Notes: a model not told the origin generated them from the sequence alone. Shown: positions 26,931-36,646, counted from the first letter of the stretch. The stretch: 64,000 nt of DNA from Clostridiaceae bacterium (GCA_022641775.1 JALCDS010000004.1:1-64000), one strand, 5' to 3'. Program-made: numbers and translations.

Positions 26931-27470
26931 TTATTTTTTACCAGCTTTACCAGCTTTACGTCTGATGTATTCACCTTGATATCTTACACCCTTACCTTTA
27001 TATACTTCAGGTAAACGTTTTGCTCTGATTGCAGCGGCTACATCACCAACGGTTTGTTTGTTTGTACCTTTTACTGTAATTTCTACGTTCTTTTCAACTG
27101 AAATAGATATTCCTTCAGGTGGAGTAACCAAAACAGGGTGAGAATAACCTAACAATAAGTTTAAGTTCTTTCCTTCCATGTTTGCTCTGTAACCTACACC
27201 TTGGATTTCCAATTTCTTTTCAAATCCTTTTGTAACACCAATTACAGCGTTATGAATTAAAGTTCTTGTCAAACCGTGTAATGAACGAGATTGACGAGAA
27301 TCGTCAATTCTTGAAACAACGATATGACCGTTTTCATCTTTCAATGAAATTTCAGGTCTTACGTGTACAGATTCAGAACCCAAAGGTCCTTTTACAGTAA
27401 TATCGTGTTCTGATACTTTAAATTCAACTCCTTGCGGAATTTCAATAGGCATTCTACCAATTCTTGACAT
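26931..27470 (-). CDS. rplF: 50S ribosomal protein L6
   Basis: A 179-residue protein near the factor-binding site of the large subunit. It starts MSRIGRMPIEIPQGV and ends with the conserved RLPEVYKGKGVRYQGEYIRR region. It has AAAGGAG upstream. It begins a separate transcription segment because a terminator and an unrelated gene lie between rpsH and rplF; an AT-rich stretch with TATAAT near 27600 could be its promoter. Confidence 0.98.
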   Translation of the reverse strand: MSRIGRMPIEIPQGVEFKVSEHDITVKGPLGSESVHVRPEISLKDENGHIVVSRIDDSRQSRSLHGLTRTLIHNAVIGVTKGFEKKLEIQGVGYRANMEGKNLNLLLGYSHPVLVTPPEGISISVEKNVEITVKGTNKQTVGDVAAAIRAKRLPEVYKGKGVRYQGEYIRRKAGKAGKK

Positions 27471-27509
27471 TTTTCTTTTCTCCTTTTGGTATTAATAGTA
27501 ATTGAGGAT

Positions 27510-27600
27510 TTGCTATTTAAAATTATTCGTTTGGGTTATACGGCTAACATTAAATTCCCTTTCGGGTACCCTCGAGCCTTTCTACCAATTACGCTCTGAA
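27510..27600 (-). promoter_or_regulatory. Structured leader upstream of rplF
   Basis: The 200-nt spacer before rplF holds a compound hairpin on the minus strand: TTGG...CCAA and GGCT...AGCC arms enclose GAGGGTACCCG and AAAGGG. It lies between a possible TATAAT box and the ribosome-binding site. It could be a ribosomal-protein binding site for autoregulation; this is inference only. Confidence 0.4.
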
Positions 27601-27669
27601 ATTATATTAACTCAAATATTTTTTATAGTAAAGAGTTTTGATACAATTTGTTTACAATTATTTGTTTAA

Positions 27670-28356
27670 TTACTCTTTTATCAAAAAAACACTTTTTTCT
27701 TCAGGATTACCTTTTAGTAATTTTGAAAACATCAATTTTAATGGATTTTTACTGTATTCATTAATCTTTTTTAGATCTTTTATGTTCGCCTCTCCTATCT
27801 TCTCAAATTTATCTATAGATATTTCTTCCGGATAAACATATTCAATAGATTTTTTGTTTTGTTTGAGAAGTGGCGCTTTTGATGCAGACACTCCAGACAA
27901 ATATTTATATGAGCTTTTTAAAAAATTTTTGCAATATTTATCTAAATCCTCTATGTTTTCATAATTTATATTTTTTTCTTTTAGGTTTTCTTTTACCAAA
28001 TGCGTCATTTTGAATAAATCTTCTTGAGTTCTTACCTTTAATTTTGACTTATCTATATTTTGAGTTGAAAGTCTCAAAATAACAATATAATCAGATTTAT
28101 TGTTTATTTTTTCCAATAATTGAAGTTTTACATTTCTATTTTTGCAAAATTTTACAGAATTCCAATGCTTAAAAAAATTCATCAAATCAAACATAAAAAC
28201 GCCGGGTGCAAATTCCTTTTTTGTAATTTTGACTGCCCCATCTTTTAACATGGATTCGTATGCATCTTTACTTGTCAAATGGTAGAGATATCTTGGAATT
28301 ATATGTTTCCCCACAGAAACATAATTTATATTATTAATCGGACTTATTTTTAACAC
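27670..28356 (-). CDS. ADP-ribosyltransferase-like protein inserted in the spc operon
   Basis: A 228-residue protein starting at a GTG. After an N-terminus of the MLKISPINNINY type comes YLYHLTSKDAYESMLKDGAV, which resembles the first motif (H-T/S, then an Ile/Met-x3-Gly turn) of DarT/KptA/PARP-like ADP-ribosyltransferase folds. Near the end KSIEYVYPEEISIDKFEKIG looks like the last conserved strand with a Glu and the Ile-pattern of that fold. The match is by eye and weak. It lies between rpsH and rplF on the same strand, with a terminator upstream, so it is a separate unit and probably an insertion. There is no strong ribosome-binding site. Confidence 0.5.
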   Translation of the reverse strand: MLKISPINNINYVSVGKHIIPRYLYHLTSKDAYESMLKDGAVKITKKEFAPGVFMFDLMNFFKHWNSVKFCKNRNVKLQLLEKINNKSDYIVILRLSTQNIDKSKLKVRTQEDLFKMTHLVKENLKEKNINYENIEDLDKYCKNFLKSSYKYLSGVSASKAPLLKQNKKSIEYVYPEEISIDKFEKIGEANIKDLKKINEYSKNPLKLMFSKLLKGNPEEKSVFLIKE

Positions 28357-28424
28357 AGAATTTTAATACTTCACTTTCCTCATTAATTATAAAACAAAAT
28401 AAAGTTCTGCACTATTTATACATA

Positions 28425-28458
28425 AAAAAATAGCGAGTGAATACTCGCTATTTTTTGT
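28425..28458 (-). terminator. Intrinsic terminator directly after rpsH
   Basis: TAGCGAGT (28431-28438) pairs with ACTCGCTA (28443-28450), with A/T runs on both flanks (T7 on the minus strand). It splits the spc operon between rpsH and rplF. Confidence 0.9.
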
Positions 28459-28480
28459 TTTATATATTTAATTTAAGAAA

Positions 28481-28876
28481 CTACCAAACGTAGCAAAGTA
28501 CTTCGCCACCAATGTTTTCTTTTCTTGCTTTTCTATCGGTTAACAAACCTTTACTTGTTGAAACAATTGCAATACCAAGACCACCCAATACTTTAGGCAA
28601 GTTCTTTGATTTACAATAGCTTCTCAAACCAGGTTTAGAAACTCTTTGCATTTTTGTAATGATAGGTTGTTTCTTTTCATCATATTTCAATGTTATAACT
28701 AATAGCTTAAATTTACCTTCTTCTTTAACTTCATAGTCAGTTATAAAACCTTCATCTTTCAAAAGTTTTGCTAATTCAACTTTCAATTTTGAAGATGGCA
28801 TTTCAACTGTTTCATGAGAAACTGTGTTTGCATTTCTAATTCTTGTTAGCATATCTGCTATCGGATCTGTGTTCAT
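28481..28876 (-). CDS. rpsH: 30S ribosomal protein S8
   Basis: A 131-residue 16S rRNA-binding protein and, in many bacteria, repressor of the spc operon. It starts [17 protein letters not shown] and ends with [26 protein letters not shown]. The order rplE-rpsN-rpsH is canonical, but the gene after it is not rplF; a terminator follows at once. Confidence 0.98.
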   Translation of the reverse strand: MNTDPIADMLTRIRNANTVSHETVEMPSSKLKVELAKLLKDEGFITDYEVKEEGKFKLLVITLKYDEKKQPIITKMQRVSKPGLRSYCKSKNLPKVLGGLGIAIVSTSKGLLTDRKARKENIGGEVLCYVW

Positions 28877-29025
28877 CTTATTTTCCTTTTCAATTGCTAC
28901 TTATCTGAAGACCTCAGACAGTATAGTACATATAAATTGGGCGAGTTATTATCGTTTTCGCATCAAAATCGGAGCGTACAGCCACAACATTCCCAATAAT
29001 AGGATATTCCGATTTTTTGTTTAAA

Positions 29026-29232
29026 CTACCAACTTGCTTTTGTAACACCCGGAAGTAAACCTTCGTGTGCCATTTTTCTTAAACAAATTCTGCAAAGACC
29101 GAAATCTCTGTGATATCCATGTGGTCTACCACAAATGCTGCATCTGTTGTGCAATCTTACAGATGGATATTTTCCTGCTGCTGCAAGTGCTTCACGTCTT
29201 TGTTCTTTGTTTATCATCGCTTTTTTAGCCAT
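29026..29232 (-). CDS. rpsN: 30S ribosomal protein S14 (zinc-binding type)
   Basis: A 68-residue protein with CSIC and CRIC pairs (Cys31, Cys34, Cys47, Cys50) that bind zinc, followed by [18 protein letters not shown]. It is shorter than the zinc-free S14 and slightly longer than the usual 61-residue form. A gap of about 150 nt with possible hairpins separates it from rpsH. Confidence 0.97.
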   Translation of the reverse strand: MAKKAMINKEQRREALAAAGKYPSVRLHNRCSICGRPHGYHRDFGLCRICLRKMAHEGLLPGVTKASW

Positions 29233-29309
29233 GAATTTCTCCTTTTGTTATTTTTGTTTTTTTCTATTTGTTATTTATCTTGTTCATTCAAGCTTATTAC
29301 TTGTTCGCG

Positions 29310-29861
29310 TTATCTAGCTTTGAATGGCATTCCTAACAACTTCAACAATTCTCTTGCTTCATCGTCAGTATTTGCAGTTGTAATGATTGAAACGTTCATA
29401 CCTTTTACCAAATCAACTTCTTCAAAAGTGATTTCAGGGAAAAGAGCTTGTTCTTTCAATCCTAATGTATAGTTTCCACGACCGTCAAATGAACGAGGGC
29501 TGATACCACGGAAGTCACGGATTCTTGGCAAAACTACACAAATTAGTTTTTGCAAGAAATCATACATTCTTTCGCCACGTAATGTTGCCATTGCACCAAC
29601 CGGCATACCTTCTCTTAATTTGTATGAAGCGATTGATTTTTTAGCTTTTGTAACGATACATTTTTGACCTGCAATTTTAGTCATTTGTTCTTCTATAGTT
29701 TCAGCTACTTTTGAGCTGTGAGATGCCTCACCAACACCCATATTCAAAACGATTTTATTCAATTTTGGAACTTGGTGAATGTTTGTATATCCAAACTTTT
29801 CTTTCAAAGCTGGAATAGCATCTTCTACATATAGGTCTTTTAAGTTTTTTGTTTTTGTCAT
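29310..29861 (-). CDS. rplE: 50S ribosomal protein L5
   Basis: A 183-residue 5S rRNA-binding protein. Diagnostic segments: [34 protein letters not shown] and [20 protein letters not shown]. It lies between rplX and rpsN in the usual spc order. Confidence 0.98.
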   Translation of the reverse strand: MTKTKNLKDLYVEDAIPALKEKFGYTNIHQVPKLNKIVLNMGVGEASHSSKVAETIEEQMTKIAGQKCIVTKAKKSIASYKLREGMPVGAMATLRGERMYDFLQKLICVVLPRIRDFRGISPRSFDGRGNYTLGLKEQALFPEITFEEVDLVKGMNVSIITTANTDDEARELLKLLGMPFKAR

Positions 29862-29895
29862 TTTTGTTTTTCCTTAACTTTTTGGATACCGAAAA

Positions 29896-30237
29896 CTATT
29901 CGGCATCTAATTGTTCACCACATTTTTTACAAACACGTACTTTTTTACCGTTTTTTACTTCGTGTTTGATCCTTGTCGGTTTTTCACAAGCCGGGCATAC
30001 AATCATAACGTTAGAAGCATCAATAGCTGCTTCAACTTTGATTAGACCGCCTTGAACGCCTGCCATCGGTTGAGGTTTTTGAGCTTTTGTAACCATATTG
30101 AAGCCTTCTACAAATACTTTGCCTTCAGATGGTACAGCTTTTTTAACGTTTCCGATTTTTCCTTTGTCTTTACCTGCTGTAATAACGACTCTGTCGCCAT
30201 TTTTTACATGTAAAGATTTTTTATTGTTGTCTGTCAT
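29896..30237 (-). CDS. rplX: 50S ribosomal protein L24
   Basis: A 113-residue assembly-initiator protein. The KOW motif is at residues 12-40 (GDRVVITAGKDKGKIGNVKK). The C-terminus has two Cys pairs (CPAC, CKKC) that suggest a zinc site, as in some bacterial L24 proteins. A 146-nt spacer separates it from rplN. Confidence 0.97.
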   Translation of the reverse strand: MTDNNKKSLHVKNGDRVVITAGKDKGKIGNVKKAVPSEGKVFVEGFNMVTKAQKPQPMAGVQGGLIKVEAAIDASNVMIVCPACEKPTRIKHEVKNGKKVRVCKKCGEQLDAE

Positions 30238-30383
30238 CTTTTGTTTTCCTTTATTGTTTTGTTTCTTGTTGTTAAAATTGAGTTAAATCATTTTAACTCG
30301 CTCGCCTTAAACGTGCCTTCGGTTGTCTGCTTCATAAACTTCGTTTATTTCGCACCCAAGCCTTCGCACTCGGCTCGCTCGCG

Positions 30384-30752
30384 CTAAATAACTTCCGGAG
30401 CTAGAGAAACGATCTTCATATAACCTTTATCTCTAAGTTCACGGGCAACCGGTCCAAATACACGAGTTCCTCTAGGGTTTCCATCCTTGTTGATAATTAC
30501 TGCAGCATTTTCATCAAATCTGATAACTGAACCGTCTTCACGTTTAATATCAGCTTTAGTTCTAACAACAACAGCTCTTACAACTTCAGACTTCTTAACA
30601 GCCATATTCGGAGTTGCATCTTTTACTGTAGCAACGATTTCATCGCCTACTGCAGCAAACTTTTTATTTGAGCTACCCATAACACGGATACAAAGTAATT
30701 CTTTTGCACCTGTATTATCTGCTACTTCTAGTCTTGTTTCTTGTTGTATCAT
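30384..30752 (-). CDS. rplN: 50S ribosomal protein L14
   Basis: A 122-residue protein at the subunit interface. It starts [19 protein letters not shown] and contains [20 protein letters not shown], both diagnostic. It is the first gene of a classic spc operon; here it follows rpsQ after 88 nt and no terminator is seen before it. Confidence 0.98.
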   Translation of the reverse strand: MIQQETRLEVADNTGAKELLCIRVMGSSNKKFAAVGDEIVATVKDATPNMAVKKSEVVRAVVVRTKADIKREDGSVIRFDENAAVIINKDGNPRGTRVFGPVARELRDKGYMKIVSLAPEVI

Positions 30753-30840
30753 TTTGTTATTCCTTTATCTTACTTTTAAGGCCTCTCATTACTCATAAAT
30801 GATAATGTTGCCTACCTGTTAAGGACTAAATACCCATAGG

Positions 30841-31086
30841 TTATTTAGCTTTTTCAACTACTTCAGACAACACCCAACGTTTGTCACCTGAAATTGGTTT
30901 TGATTCTACAATTCTAACGATATCACCTTCGTTACAAACGTTCTTTTCGTCATGAGCTTTGTAGTTTCTGTTTGATTCTATAATCTTTTTGTATTTTGGA
31001 TGAGCTTCGTAGTCTGCAACTTTTACGACTATCGTCTTATCCATTTTGTTACTGATTACAGTTCCTTGTTTTTCTTTCTTAGGCAT
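30841..31086 (-). CDS. rpsQ: 30S ribosomal protein S17
   Basis: An 81-residue 16S rRNA-binding protein: GTVISNKMDKTIVVKVADY and NEGDIVRIVESKPISGDKRW are typical. It overlaps rpmC by 8 nt, so the two are translationally coupled. Confidence 0.97.
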   Translation of the reverse strand: MPKKEKQGTVISNKMDKTIVVKVADYEAHPKYKKIIESNRNYKAHDEKNVCNEGDIVRIVESKPISGDKRWVLSEVVEKAK

Positions 31087-31276
31087 TTGTTACCTCTTTT
31101 TCTTTTATAACGGTTTTTGCTTGAGCTATGAATGCTTTAGTTTTAGAGATTAGAGCTGTATTTTCAAGCTTGTGAGTTGCTAATTGCACTTTGTAATTAA
31201 ACAAATCCTTTTTCCAATCTAAAATTGCACTCTGAAGTTCTTCAACCGTTTTTTCGCGCATTTCATTTAATTTCAT
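31079..31276 (-). CDS. rpmC: 50S ribosomal protein L29
   Basis: A 65-residue two-helix protein near the exit tunnel. It starts MKLNEMREKTVEELQSAI and has LFNYKVQLATHKLENTALI. It overlaps rpsQ and follows rplP by 11 nt. Confidence 0.96.
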   Translation of the reverse strand: MKLNEMREKTVEELQSAILDWKKDLFNYKVQLATHKLENTALISKTKAFIAQAKTVIKEKEVTNA

Positions 31277-31287
31277 TTTATTATTCC

Positions 31288-31704
31288 TTACTTAGCTTGT
31301 TCCTTTTCAATAACTTTAACTTTGATTGGCAATTTTTGAGCTGCTAATTCTAAAGCGTGTCTAGCAACTGAACCATCAAAATAATCAAGTTCGAAAAGTA
31401 TTCTGTTAGGTTTTACTACTGCTACCCAGTATTCCACATTACCCTTACCTGAACCCATACGAGTTTCAGCAGGTTTTGCTGTAATCGGTTTATCCGGGAA
31501 TATTTTAATCCAAACGTTACCGCCACGTTTGATTTCACGAGTCATAGCACGACGTGCTGCCTCTATTTGTCGGCTGGTAATCCAACCAGGTTCTACGGCT
31601 TTTAGTGCATATCCACCAAATTCAAAATCACATCCTCTGGTTTCTGTGCCTTTCATTCTGCCTTTCATCATTTTGCGGTATTTAGTTTTTTTAGGCTGTA
31701 ACAT
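31288..31704 (-). CDS. rplP: 50S ribosomal protein L16
   Basis: A 138-residue protein near the A site. It starts [39 protein letters not shown] is the conserved L16 loop. It is followed by rpmC in the canonical order. Confidence 0.98.
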   Translation of the reverse strand: MLQPKKTKYRKMMKGRMKGTETRGCDFEFGGYALKAVEPGWITSRQIEAARRAMTREIKRGGNVWIKIFPDKPITAKPAETRMGSGKGNVEYWVAVVKPNRILFELDYFDGSVARHALELAAQKLPIKVKVIEKEQAK

Positions 31705-31784
31705 TTTATTTTGCTCCTGTTATATTTTTTCTTATACCTTTTAGTTTTCTATTTCTTTAGCTCACAAGCCTTAAACTTTAAAGC

Positions 31785-32519
31785 TTACTCGCCTTTTTCA
31801 GCAGATTCTGCCGGTCTTGGTCTTCTAGGACGTCTTTGTCCTTTTTCAGACTTGTCGCCTTTTGCTTTGATGTTTGCATCTGCTTTTTCACCTGGCATCA
31901 AACTGCCCTTGAAAATCCAAACTTTAACACCGATTTTACCCATTATTGTATCAGCTTCGGTAAAACCATAATCAACATCAGCTCTAAGAGTTTGAAGAGG
32001 AATTCTTCCTTCTTTTGCCCATTCAGAACGTGCAATTTCAGCTCCGCCTAAACGACCAGATACCATAACTTTGATACCTTGTGCTCCTGCTCTCATTGTT
32101 CTTTGCATAGCCTGCTTCATAGCACGACGGAATGCAATACGTTTTTCAAGTTGTTGAGCAATTGATTCTGCTACTAATTGAGCATCAACATCTGTTCTTG
32201 CAACTTCTACAACATTGATAATTACTGGCTTACCTATATGTTTTGAAACTGAAGATTTCAATTCATCGATACCTTGCCCGCCTCTGCCGACTACGATACC
32301 TGGTTTTGCTGTAACTACTGTAACTGTTGTACTTTGAGCTTTTCTATCAATTAAAATTTTGGAAACACCGGCTGCGTACAATTTTTTCTTTACGAATTTT
32401 CTGATTTTTGCATCTTCTGCAATAAATTCTTTGTAATCTTTTACCTTAGCAAACCATGTACTAACCCAAGGTTTAATTATGCCAAGTCTAAATCCGGTTG
32501 GATGTGTTTTTTGTCCCAT
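31785..32519 (-). CDS. rpsC: 30S ribosomal protein S3
   Basis: A 244-residue protein at the mRNA entry site. It starts [14 protein letters not shown]; the KH-type loop is [18 protein letters not shown]. The C-terminus adds a short basic/acidic tail ([18 protein letters not shown]). Confidence 0.98.
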   Translation of the reverse strand: MGQKTHPTGFRLGIIKPWVSTWFAKVKDYKEFIAEDAKIRKFVKKKLYAAGVSKILIDRKAQSTTVTVVTAKPGIVVGRGGQGIDELKSSVSKHIGKPVIINVVEVARTDVDAQLVAESIAQQLEKRIAFRRAMKQAMQRTMRAGAQGIKVMVSGRLGGAEIARSEWAKEGRIPLQTLRADVDYGFTEADTIMGKIGVKVWIFKGSLMPGEKADANIKAKGDKSEKGQRRPRRPRPAESAEKGE

Positions 32520-32546
32520 TTTTATTACCTTTTTTTATTTTACTAC

Positions 32547-32882
32547 CTAGTTATTATCACTAACTTTTAAAGTCAAGTGTGATGTGCGTTTCATTCTGGA
32601 GTACATACGACCTTGTGCTCTTGTTCTGGCTCTTTTGTATGTAACGCTTTCGTCAGCAAAGATTTCAGAAATCTTCAAAGACTCAGCTGCAACGCCATAT
32701 TTTTCTCTTGCATTAGCAACAGCGGCATTCAAATTCTTTTCTACCACTTTTGCTGCAAAATAAGGCATAAAACGCAATACTTGTTGAGCTTCAACAACAG
32801 CTTTGCCTCTTACGGCATCAATTACTCTGCGTAATTTTCTTGCTGTCATTTTTATGTCTGTTTGTTTTGCTTTAGCTTCCAT
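32547..32882 (-). CDS. rplV: 50S ribosomal protein L22
   Basis: A 111-residue protein lining the exit tunnel. KMTARKLRRVIDAVRGKAVV and the tip region RARGRAQGR-like sequence (RARTRAQGRMYSRMKRTSH) are diagnostic. It lies 27 nt before rpsC. Confidence 0.97.
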   Translation of the reverse strand: MEAKAKQTDIKMTARKLRRVIDAVRGKAVVEAQQVLRFMPYFAAKVVEKNLNAAVANAREKYGVAAESLKISEIFADESVTYKRARTRAQGRMYSRMKRTSHLTLKVSDNN

Positions 32883-32965
32883 TTTTTATTTTCCTTATGT
32901 TTTAAAGTTTTGTATTTAACATTTTAAACATTTGCATATTTAATATGCGTTAAGCTTGTTTCAAG

Positions 32966-33280
32966 CTATTGTTGAACAGCATCAGGTTTTTTAACAACTG
33001 CTGCTTTATCTGCTGAGCCAGAATGTCCTTTGAACAATCTGGTTGGTGCAAATTCACCAAGTTTGTGTCCGATCATTTGTTCTGTAACATAAACCGGAAC
33101 GTGAGTTTTTCCGTTATATACAGCTATTGTATGACCCAACATATTTGGTTCTGTAGGAGTAATCATTGAGGCTCTTGACCAAGTCTTGACTACTTTCTTT
33201 TCAGAATTTGCATTCATTTTATCTATTTTTTTACGTAAAGCTTCTTCTACGTATGGTCCTTTTTTTAATGAACGTGCCAT
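32966..33280 (-). CDS. rpsS: 30S ribosomal protein S19
   Basis: A 104-residue head protein of the small subunit. It starts [39 protein letters not shown] and [18 protein letters not shown] are diagnostic. It is slightly longer than E. coli S19 at the C-terminus. Confidence 0.98.
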   Translation of the reverse strand: MARSLKKGPYVEEALRKKIDKMNANSEKKVVKTWSRASMITPTEPNMLGHTIAVYNGKTHVPVYVTEQMIGHKLGEFAPTRLFKGHSGSADKAAVVKKPDAVQQ

Positions 33281-33353
33281 TATTTTTACCTTTCTTATTT
33301 TTTTGGTTTATTTGTCTTTGTTGTTTTCAAGTCTTTCACTTGACCAGCTTGCG

Positions 33354-34181
33354 CTATTTCTTACGTCTGTTTACGATTAATTTATTAGACGCTTTATTAG
33401 ATTTTCTTGTCTTATATCCAAGAGCCGGTTTACCCCAAGGAGTCTTAGGATTTCCACCAGGTCCTGTCTTACCTTCACCACCACCGTGTGGGTGATCGCA
33501 AGGGTTCATTGTAACACCACGTACCGTAGGTCTTACACCCATGTAACGTTTTCTGCCGGCTTTACCGATTGAAATGTTTTTGAATTCTGAATTACCAAGA
33601 ACACCAATTGTTGCCATACATTCTTTTCTTATCATTCTCATTTCGCCTGACGGAAGTTTTACTGTAACATAGTTACCTTCTTTCGCCATAACCTGAGCTG
33701 CATTACCTGCTGCTCTAACAAGAATTCCGCCACGACCAGGTTCAAGTTCAATATTGTGAACCATAGTACCTAGAGGAATCAATTCCAATGGAAGAGCATT
33801 ACCTGTTTGAATAGGAGCTTCCGGTCCTGATACGATAACGTCACCTACATTTAAAGCATCCGGAGTTAAAATATATCTTTTTTCACCATCTGCATAAAAT
33901 ACTAATGAAATTCTTACATTTCTGTTTGGATCGTATTCAATAGTTTTAACTGTTGCAGGAATACCAAACTTTTCACGTTTGAAATCTATCATACGATAAG
34001 CTTTCTTCACGCCGCCACCTTTATGACGACATGTAATTCTACCTGTATTGTTTCTACCTGCTGTTTTTCTTAGATCCTTTAACAAAGATTTTTCAGGTTT
34101 TGATGTTGTAATTTCCTGATAATCACTCTTTGTCATTCCCCTTTGTCCCGGAGATGTCGGATTTATTTTTCTAATTGCCAT
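33354..34181 (-). CDS. rplB: 50S ribosomal protein L2
   Basis: A 275-residue core protein next to the peptidyl-transferase centre. [20 protein letters not shown] is present, and the conserved C-terminal [19 protein letters not shown] includes the functional His. It is in canonical position between rplW and rpsS. Confidence 0.98.
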   Translation of the reverse strand: MAIRKINPTSPGQRGMTKSDYQEITTSKPEKSLLKDLRKTAGRNNTGRITCRHKGGGVKKAYRMIDFKREKFGIPATVKTIEYDPNRNVRISLVFYADGEKRYILTPDALNVGDVIVSGPEAPIQTGNALPLELIPLGTMVHNIELEPGRGGILVRAAGNAAQVMAKEGNYVTVKLPSGEMRMIRKECMATIGVLGNSEFKNISIGKAGRKRYMGVRPTVRGVTMNPCDHPHGGGEGKTGPGGNPKTPWGKPALGYKTRKSNKASNKLIVNRRKK

Positions 34182-34306
34182 TTTGTTTCTCCTGTTTGGC
34201 TTTGGTCTTACTTGTTCAGGGCATGTTCCCTTATTGCCTCGACCTATTTGTACTTATACTTGTTATTTTGTTTGCAATCAAGCCTTTGCTCTCGGCTTAC
34301 TCTCAA

Positions 34307-34615
34307 CTAAGCTCCGATTAATTCTTCAATCGGATCGCCTTCGATTGTTACGATTGCTTTTTTAGAAGAATCTGTTCTTCCAAATTTCATTCCCATTCTT
34401 TTTGAATGAGATGGCATGTAAACTGTGTTTACTTTTTTAACTTTTCTTCCTGGAAAAGCTAATTCGATAGCTTGTGCAATTTCAGTTTTTGTAGCATCTT
34501 GTGATACTTCAAATGTGTATTTGCTGCTGCTTGTAGCTCCTACTGATTTTTCAGTAATAACAGGTCTTTTAACTAAATCGAATAACTTTTCTTTATTTGT
34601 ATTTGATGTACTCAT
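34307..34615 (-). CDS. rplW: 50S ribosomal protein L23
   Basis: A 102-residue exit-site protein that docks trigger factor and SRP. VKRPVITEKSVGATSSSKYT and EIAQAIELAFPGRKVKKVNT are typical. ATG at 34615 is chosen because AAGGA lies about 8 nt upstream. Confidence 0.97.
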   Translation of the reverse strand: MSTSNTNKEKLFDLVKRPVITEKSVGATSSSKYTFEVSQDATKTEIAQAIELAFPGRKVKKVNTVYMPSHSKRMGMKFGRTDSSKKAIVTIEGDPIEELIGA

Positions 34616-34641
34616 TTTAATTTTCCTTTTCAAATTTTCGA

Positions 34642-35268
34642 TTAACTTAACATATCAGTTATAACTTTAACTGCTGATTCAGTAATCACTACACTATCTG
34701 CGTCCAAAATATCTTTTACATTCAAGTTTGTAGGTAAAAGAAGTTTTACTGACGGAATATTTCTTGCTGCTAATTCAAGATAATTGTTTTCAGCAGCTTT
34801 TGTATCAGCAATAACTAAAATTTTGCCTGATACTTTCAATGACTTCAAAGCTTGAGCCATTAATTTTGTTTTTGGTTCAGTTATGGCAGAAAAATCTTTA
34901 ACTACAATAACTTGAGCTTCTTTAGCAGACAATGCTGATTTCAATGCTAATTGTCTTGCTTTTTGAGGCATGCTGAATGCATAGCTTCTAGGTTTTGGCC
35001 CAAAGATTACACCACCACCTGCAAATAAAGGTGATCTTAATGAACCTGCACGAGCTCTACCTGTACCTTTTTGTTTCCAAGGTTTTTTACCACCGCCTGA
35101 TACTTCAGCTCTTGTTTTTGCACAAGCTGAACCTTGTCTTGCATTATTCAATTGTCTTCTTACAGCCAAGTGCATAATGTGTAAGTTTGGTTCAACACCG
35201 AAAACACTCTTTTCTAAAGTGATTTCGCCAAGTTTTTCTCCGTTTGAACTTAATATTTCTTTTGACAT
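34642..35268 (-). CDS. rplD: 50S ribosomal protein L4
   Basis: A 208-residue tunnel protein; in E. coli it is also the S10-operon autoregulator. The rRNA-binding loop is KPWKQKGTGRARAGSLRSPL, followed by GGGVIFGPKPRSYAF. It follows rplC by 112 nt. Confidence 0.98.
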   Translation of the reverse strand: MSKEILSSNGEKLGEITLEKSVFGVEPNLHIMHLAVRRQLNNARQGSACAKTRAEVSGGGKKPWKQKGTGRARAGSLRSPLFAGGGVIFGPKPRSYAFSMPQKARQLALKSALSAKEAQVIVVKDFSAITEPKTKLMAQALKSLKVSGKILVIADTKAAENNYLELAARNIPSVKLLLPTNLNVKDILDADSVVITESAVKVITDMLS

Positions 35269-35380
35269 TTTTATTTTCCTTTATTACTACCGTTAAACCG
35301 CTTTCGTTTCCGTTTTATATGGCCTAATGGGATTTTTAAAACTTTACTGTTTTTAGTGTCTTACATTTTTAAATTGTTAA

Positions 35381-36016
35381 TTAATTCCATTTTGTTCTTG
35401 TTGGAACGATTGTTACCAATCTACCGTCAGAACCAGGAACTGAACCTTTAATTAAAACTAATCTGTTATCAGCATCAACTTTAACAAGTTTCAATTTTGT
35501 AATTGTAACTCTTTCGTTACCCATGTTACCGGCCATTCTCTTACCTTTGATAACACGTGAAGGAGTTGTACCAGCACCAATTGAACCAGGTTCTCTGTGG
35601 TTTTTTGAACCGTGACCCATAGGTCCTCTTGAGAAGTTGTGTCTCTTTACTGTACCTTGGAATCCTTTACCAATTGAAGTACCAGTTACATCAACTTTTT
35701 CAACGCTATCAAGAACTGAAAGAGCAACTTCATCCCCTACTTTGTAATTTTCAGGATTTTCTACTCTGAATTCTTGTAAGTGTCTGTAATTTTCTAAATT
35801 ATTTTTCTTAAAATGACCAATTTCAGCCTTTGTCAAATGTTTTTCTTTTGCTGCAATTGTTCCAACCTGTATAGCATTGTATCCGTCTTTTGCAACAGTT
35901 TTAACTTGAGTTACAACCATCTTGTCAACTTTTACAACGGTAACAGGGATTGCCAAACCTTGTTCATCAAAGATTTGTGTCATTCCTAGTTTCTTTCCTA
36001 TTACACCTAGTGTCAT
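35381..36016 (-). CDS. rplC: 50S ribosomal protein L3
   Basis: A 211-residue early assembly protein near the peptidyl-transferase centre. It starts MTLGVIGKKLGMTQIFDEQG and contains FQGTVKRHNFSRGPMGHGSK. ATG at 36016 has AAAGG about 8 nt upstream; an upstream in-frame extension to 36055 is not supported. The 211-nt spacer before it carries three hairpins. Confidence 0.98.
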   Translation of the reverse strand: MTLGVIGKKLGMTQIFDEQGLAIPVTVVKVDKMVVTQVKTVAKDGYNAIQVGTIAAKEKHLTKAEIGHFKKNNLENYRHLQEFRVENPENYKVGDEVALSVLDSVEKVDVTGTSIGKGFQGTVKRHNFSRGPMGHGSKNHREPGSIGAGTTPSRVIKGKRMAGNMGNERVTITKLKLVKVDADNRLVLIKGSVPGSDGRLVTIVPTRTKWN

Positions 36017-36130
36017 ATTTTTACCTTTCTTGCTCGTCATACTTGATACAGACAATAGTCTGTCCCATTTCTGATCTGCATCTTTCTCTTGCGAGCGCTA
36101 CTTTTACTTAGCTTGTTTCCTTACCTATCA

Positions 36131-36183
36131 GGGATTTACACCCTCGACCTTCCGGTCGTACTTTCAAAACTATGTTTTGAAAG
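36131..36183 (-). promoter_or_regulatory. Three consecutive hairpins in the rpsJ-rplC spacer
   Basis: Inverted repeats at 36131-36143 (GGG/CCC), 36145-36158 (CGACC/GGTCG) and 36161-36183 (CTTTCAAAAC/GTTTTGAAAG). They lie back to back on the transcript between rpsJ and rplC. No long T-run follows, so they look like regulatory or processing structures rather than a terminator. Confidence 0.55.
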
Positions 36184-36227
36184 GCGTAGTTCACATTATT
36201 ATGCATAATGCTATTAGATTTTCAAAA

Positions 36228-36539
36228 TTAGAGTTTTACCTCAATATCTACACCTGCTGGTAGATCTAATCTTGTCAACTCTTCAGTTGTTTGTTGAGTT
36301 GCATCATAAATATCGATAATGCGCTTATGAGTTCTCATTTCAAAGTGTTCACGAGATTTTTTATCAACGTGTGGTGAACGCAATACACAATAAATACGTC
36401 TTTTTGTAGGTAAAGGAATCGGACCGGCTACTTTAGCGTCAGTTCTTTTTGCTGTTTCAACGATTTTGTCTGAAGACACGTCAATAAGTTTGTGGTCATA
36501 TGCTTTCAAACAAACTCTGATTCTTTGTTTTGTTGCCAT
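36228..36539 (-). CDS. rpsJ: 30S ribosomal protein S10
   Basis: A 103-residue protein, also the NusE antitermination factor. It starts [40 protein letters not shown] is diagnostic. The ATG at 36539 follows AAGGAA. It heads the S10-spc cluster, in the order rpsJ-rplC-rplD-rplW-rplB-rpsS-rplV-rpsC-rplP-rpmC-rpsQ-rplN-rplX-rplE-rpsN-rpsH. Confidence 0.98.
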   Translation of the reverse strand: MATKQRIRVCLKAYDHKLIDVSSDKIVETAKRTDAKVAGPIPLPTKRRIYCVLRSPHVDKKSREHFEMRTHKRIIDIYDATQQTTEELTRLDLPAGVDIEVKL

Positions 36540-36646
36540 TTCTATTCCTTTTTTGTTTTGTTTTGTACACACTAAAACCGCTATTTAACGGCTTTTGGGG
36601 TCTTGCCTCTTTGAAAATTTTGGCTATTTGTAAACCCAGTGTATCC

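Noticed and set aside
27490-27600. Possible tRNA remnant in the rplF leader (AGCGTAATTGGTAG)
   Set aside because: Only a D-arm-like string is present; the rest folds as a hairpin and does not make a cloverleaf.
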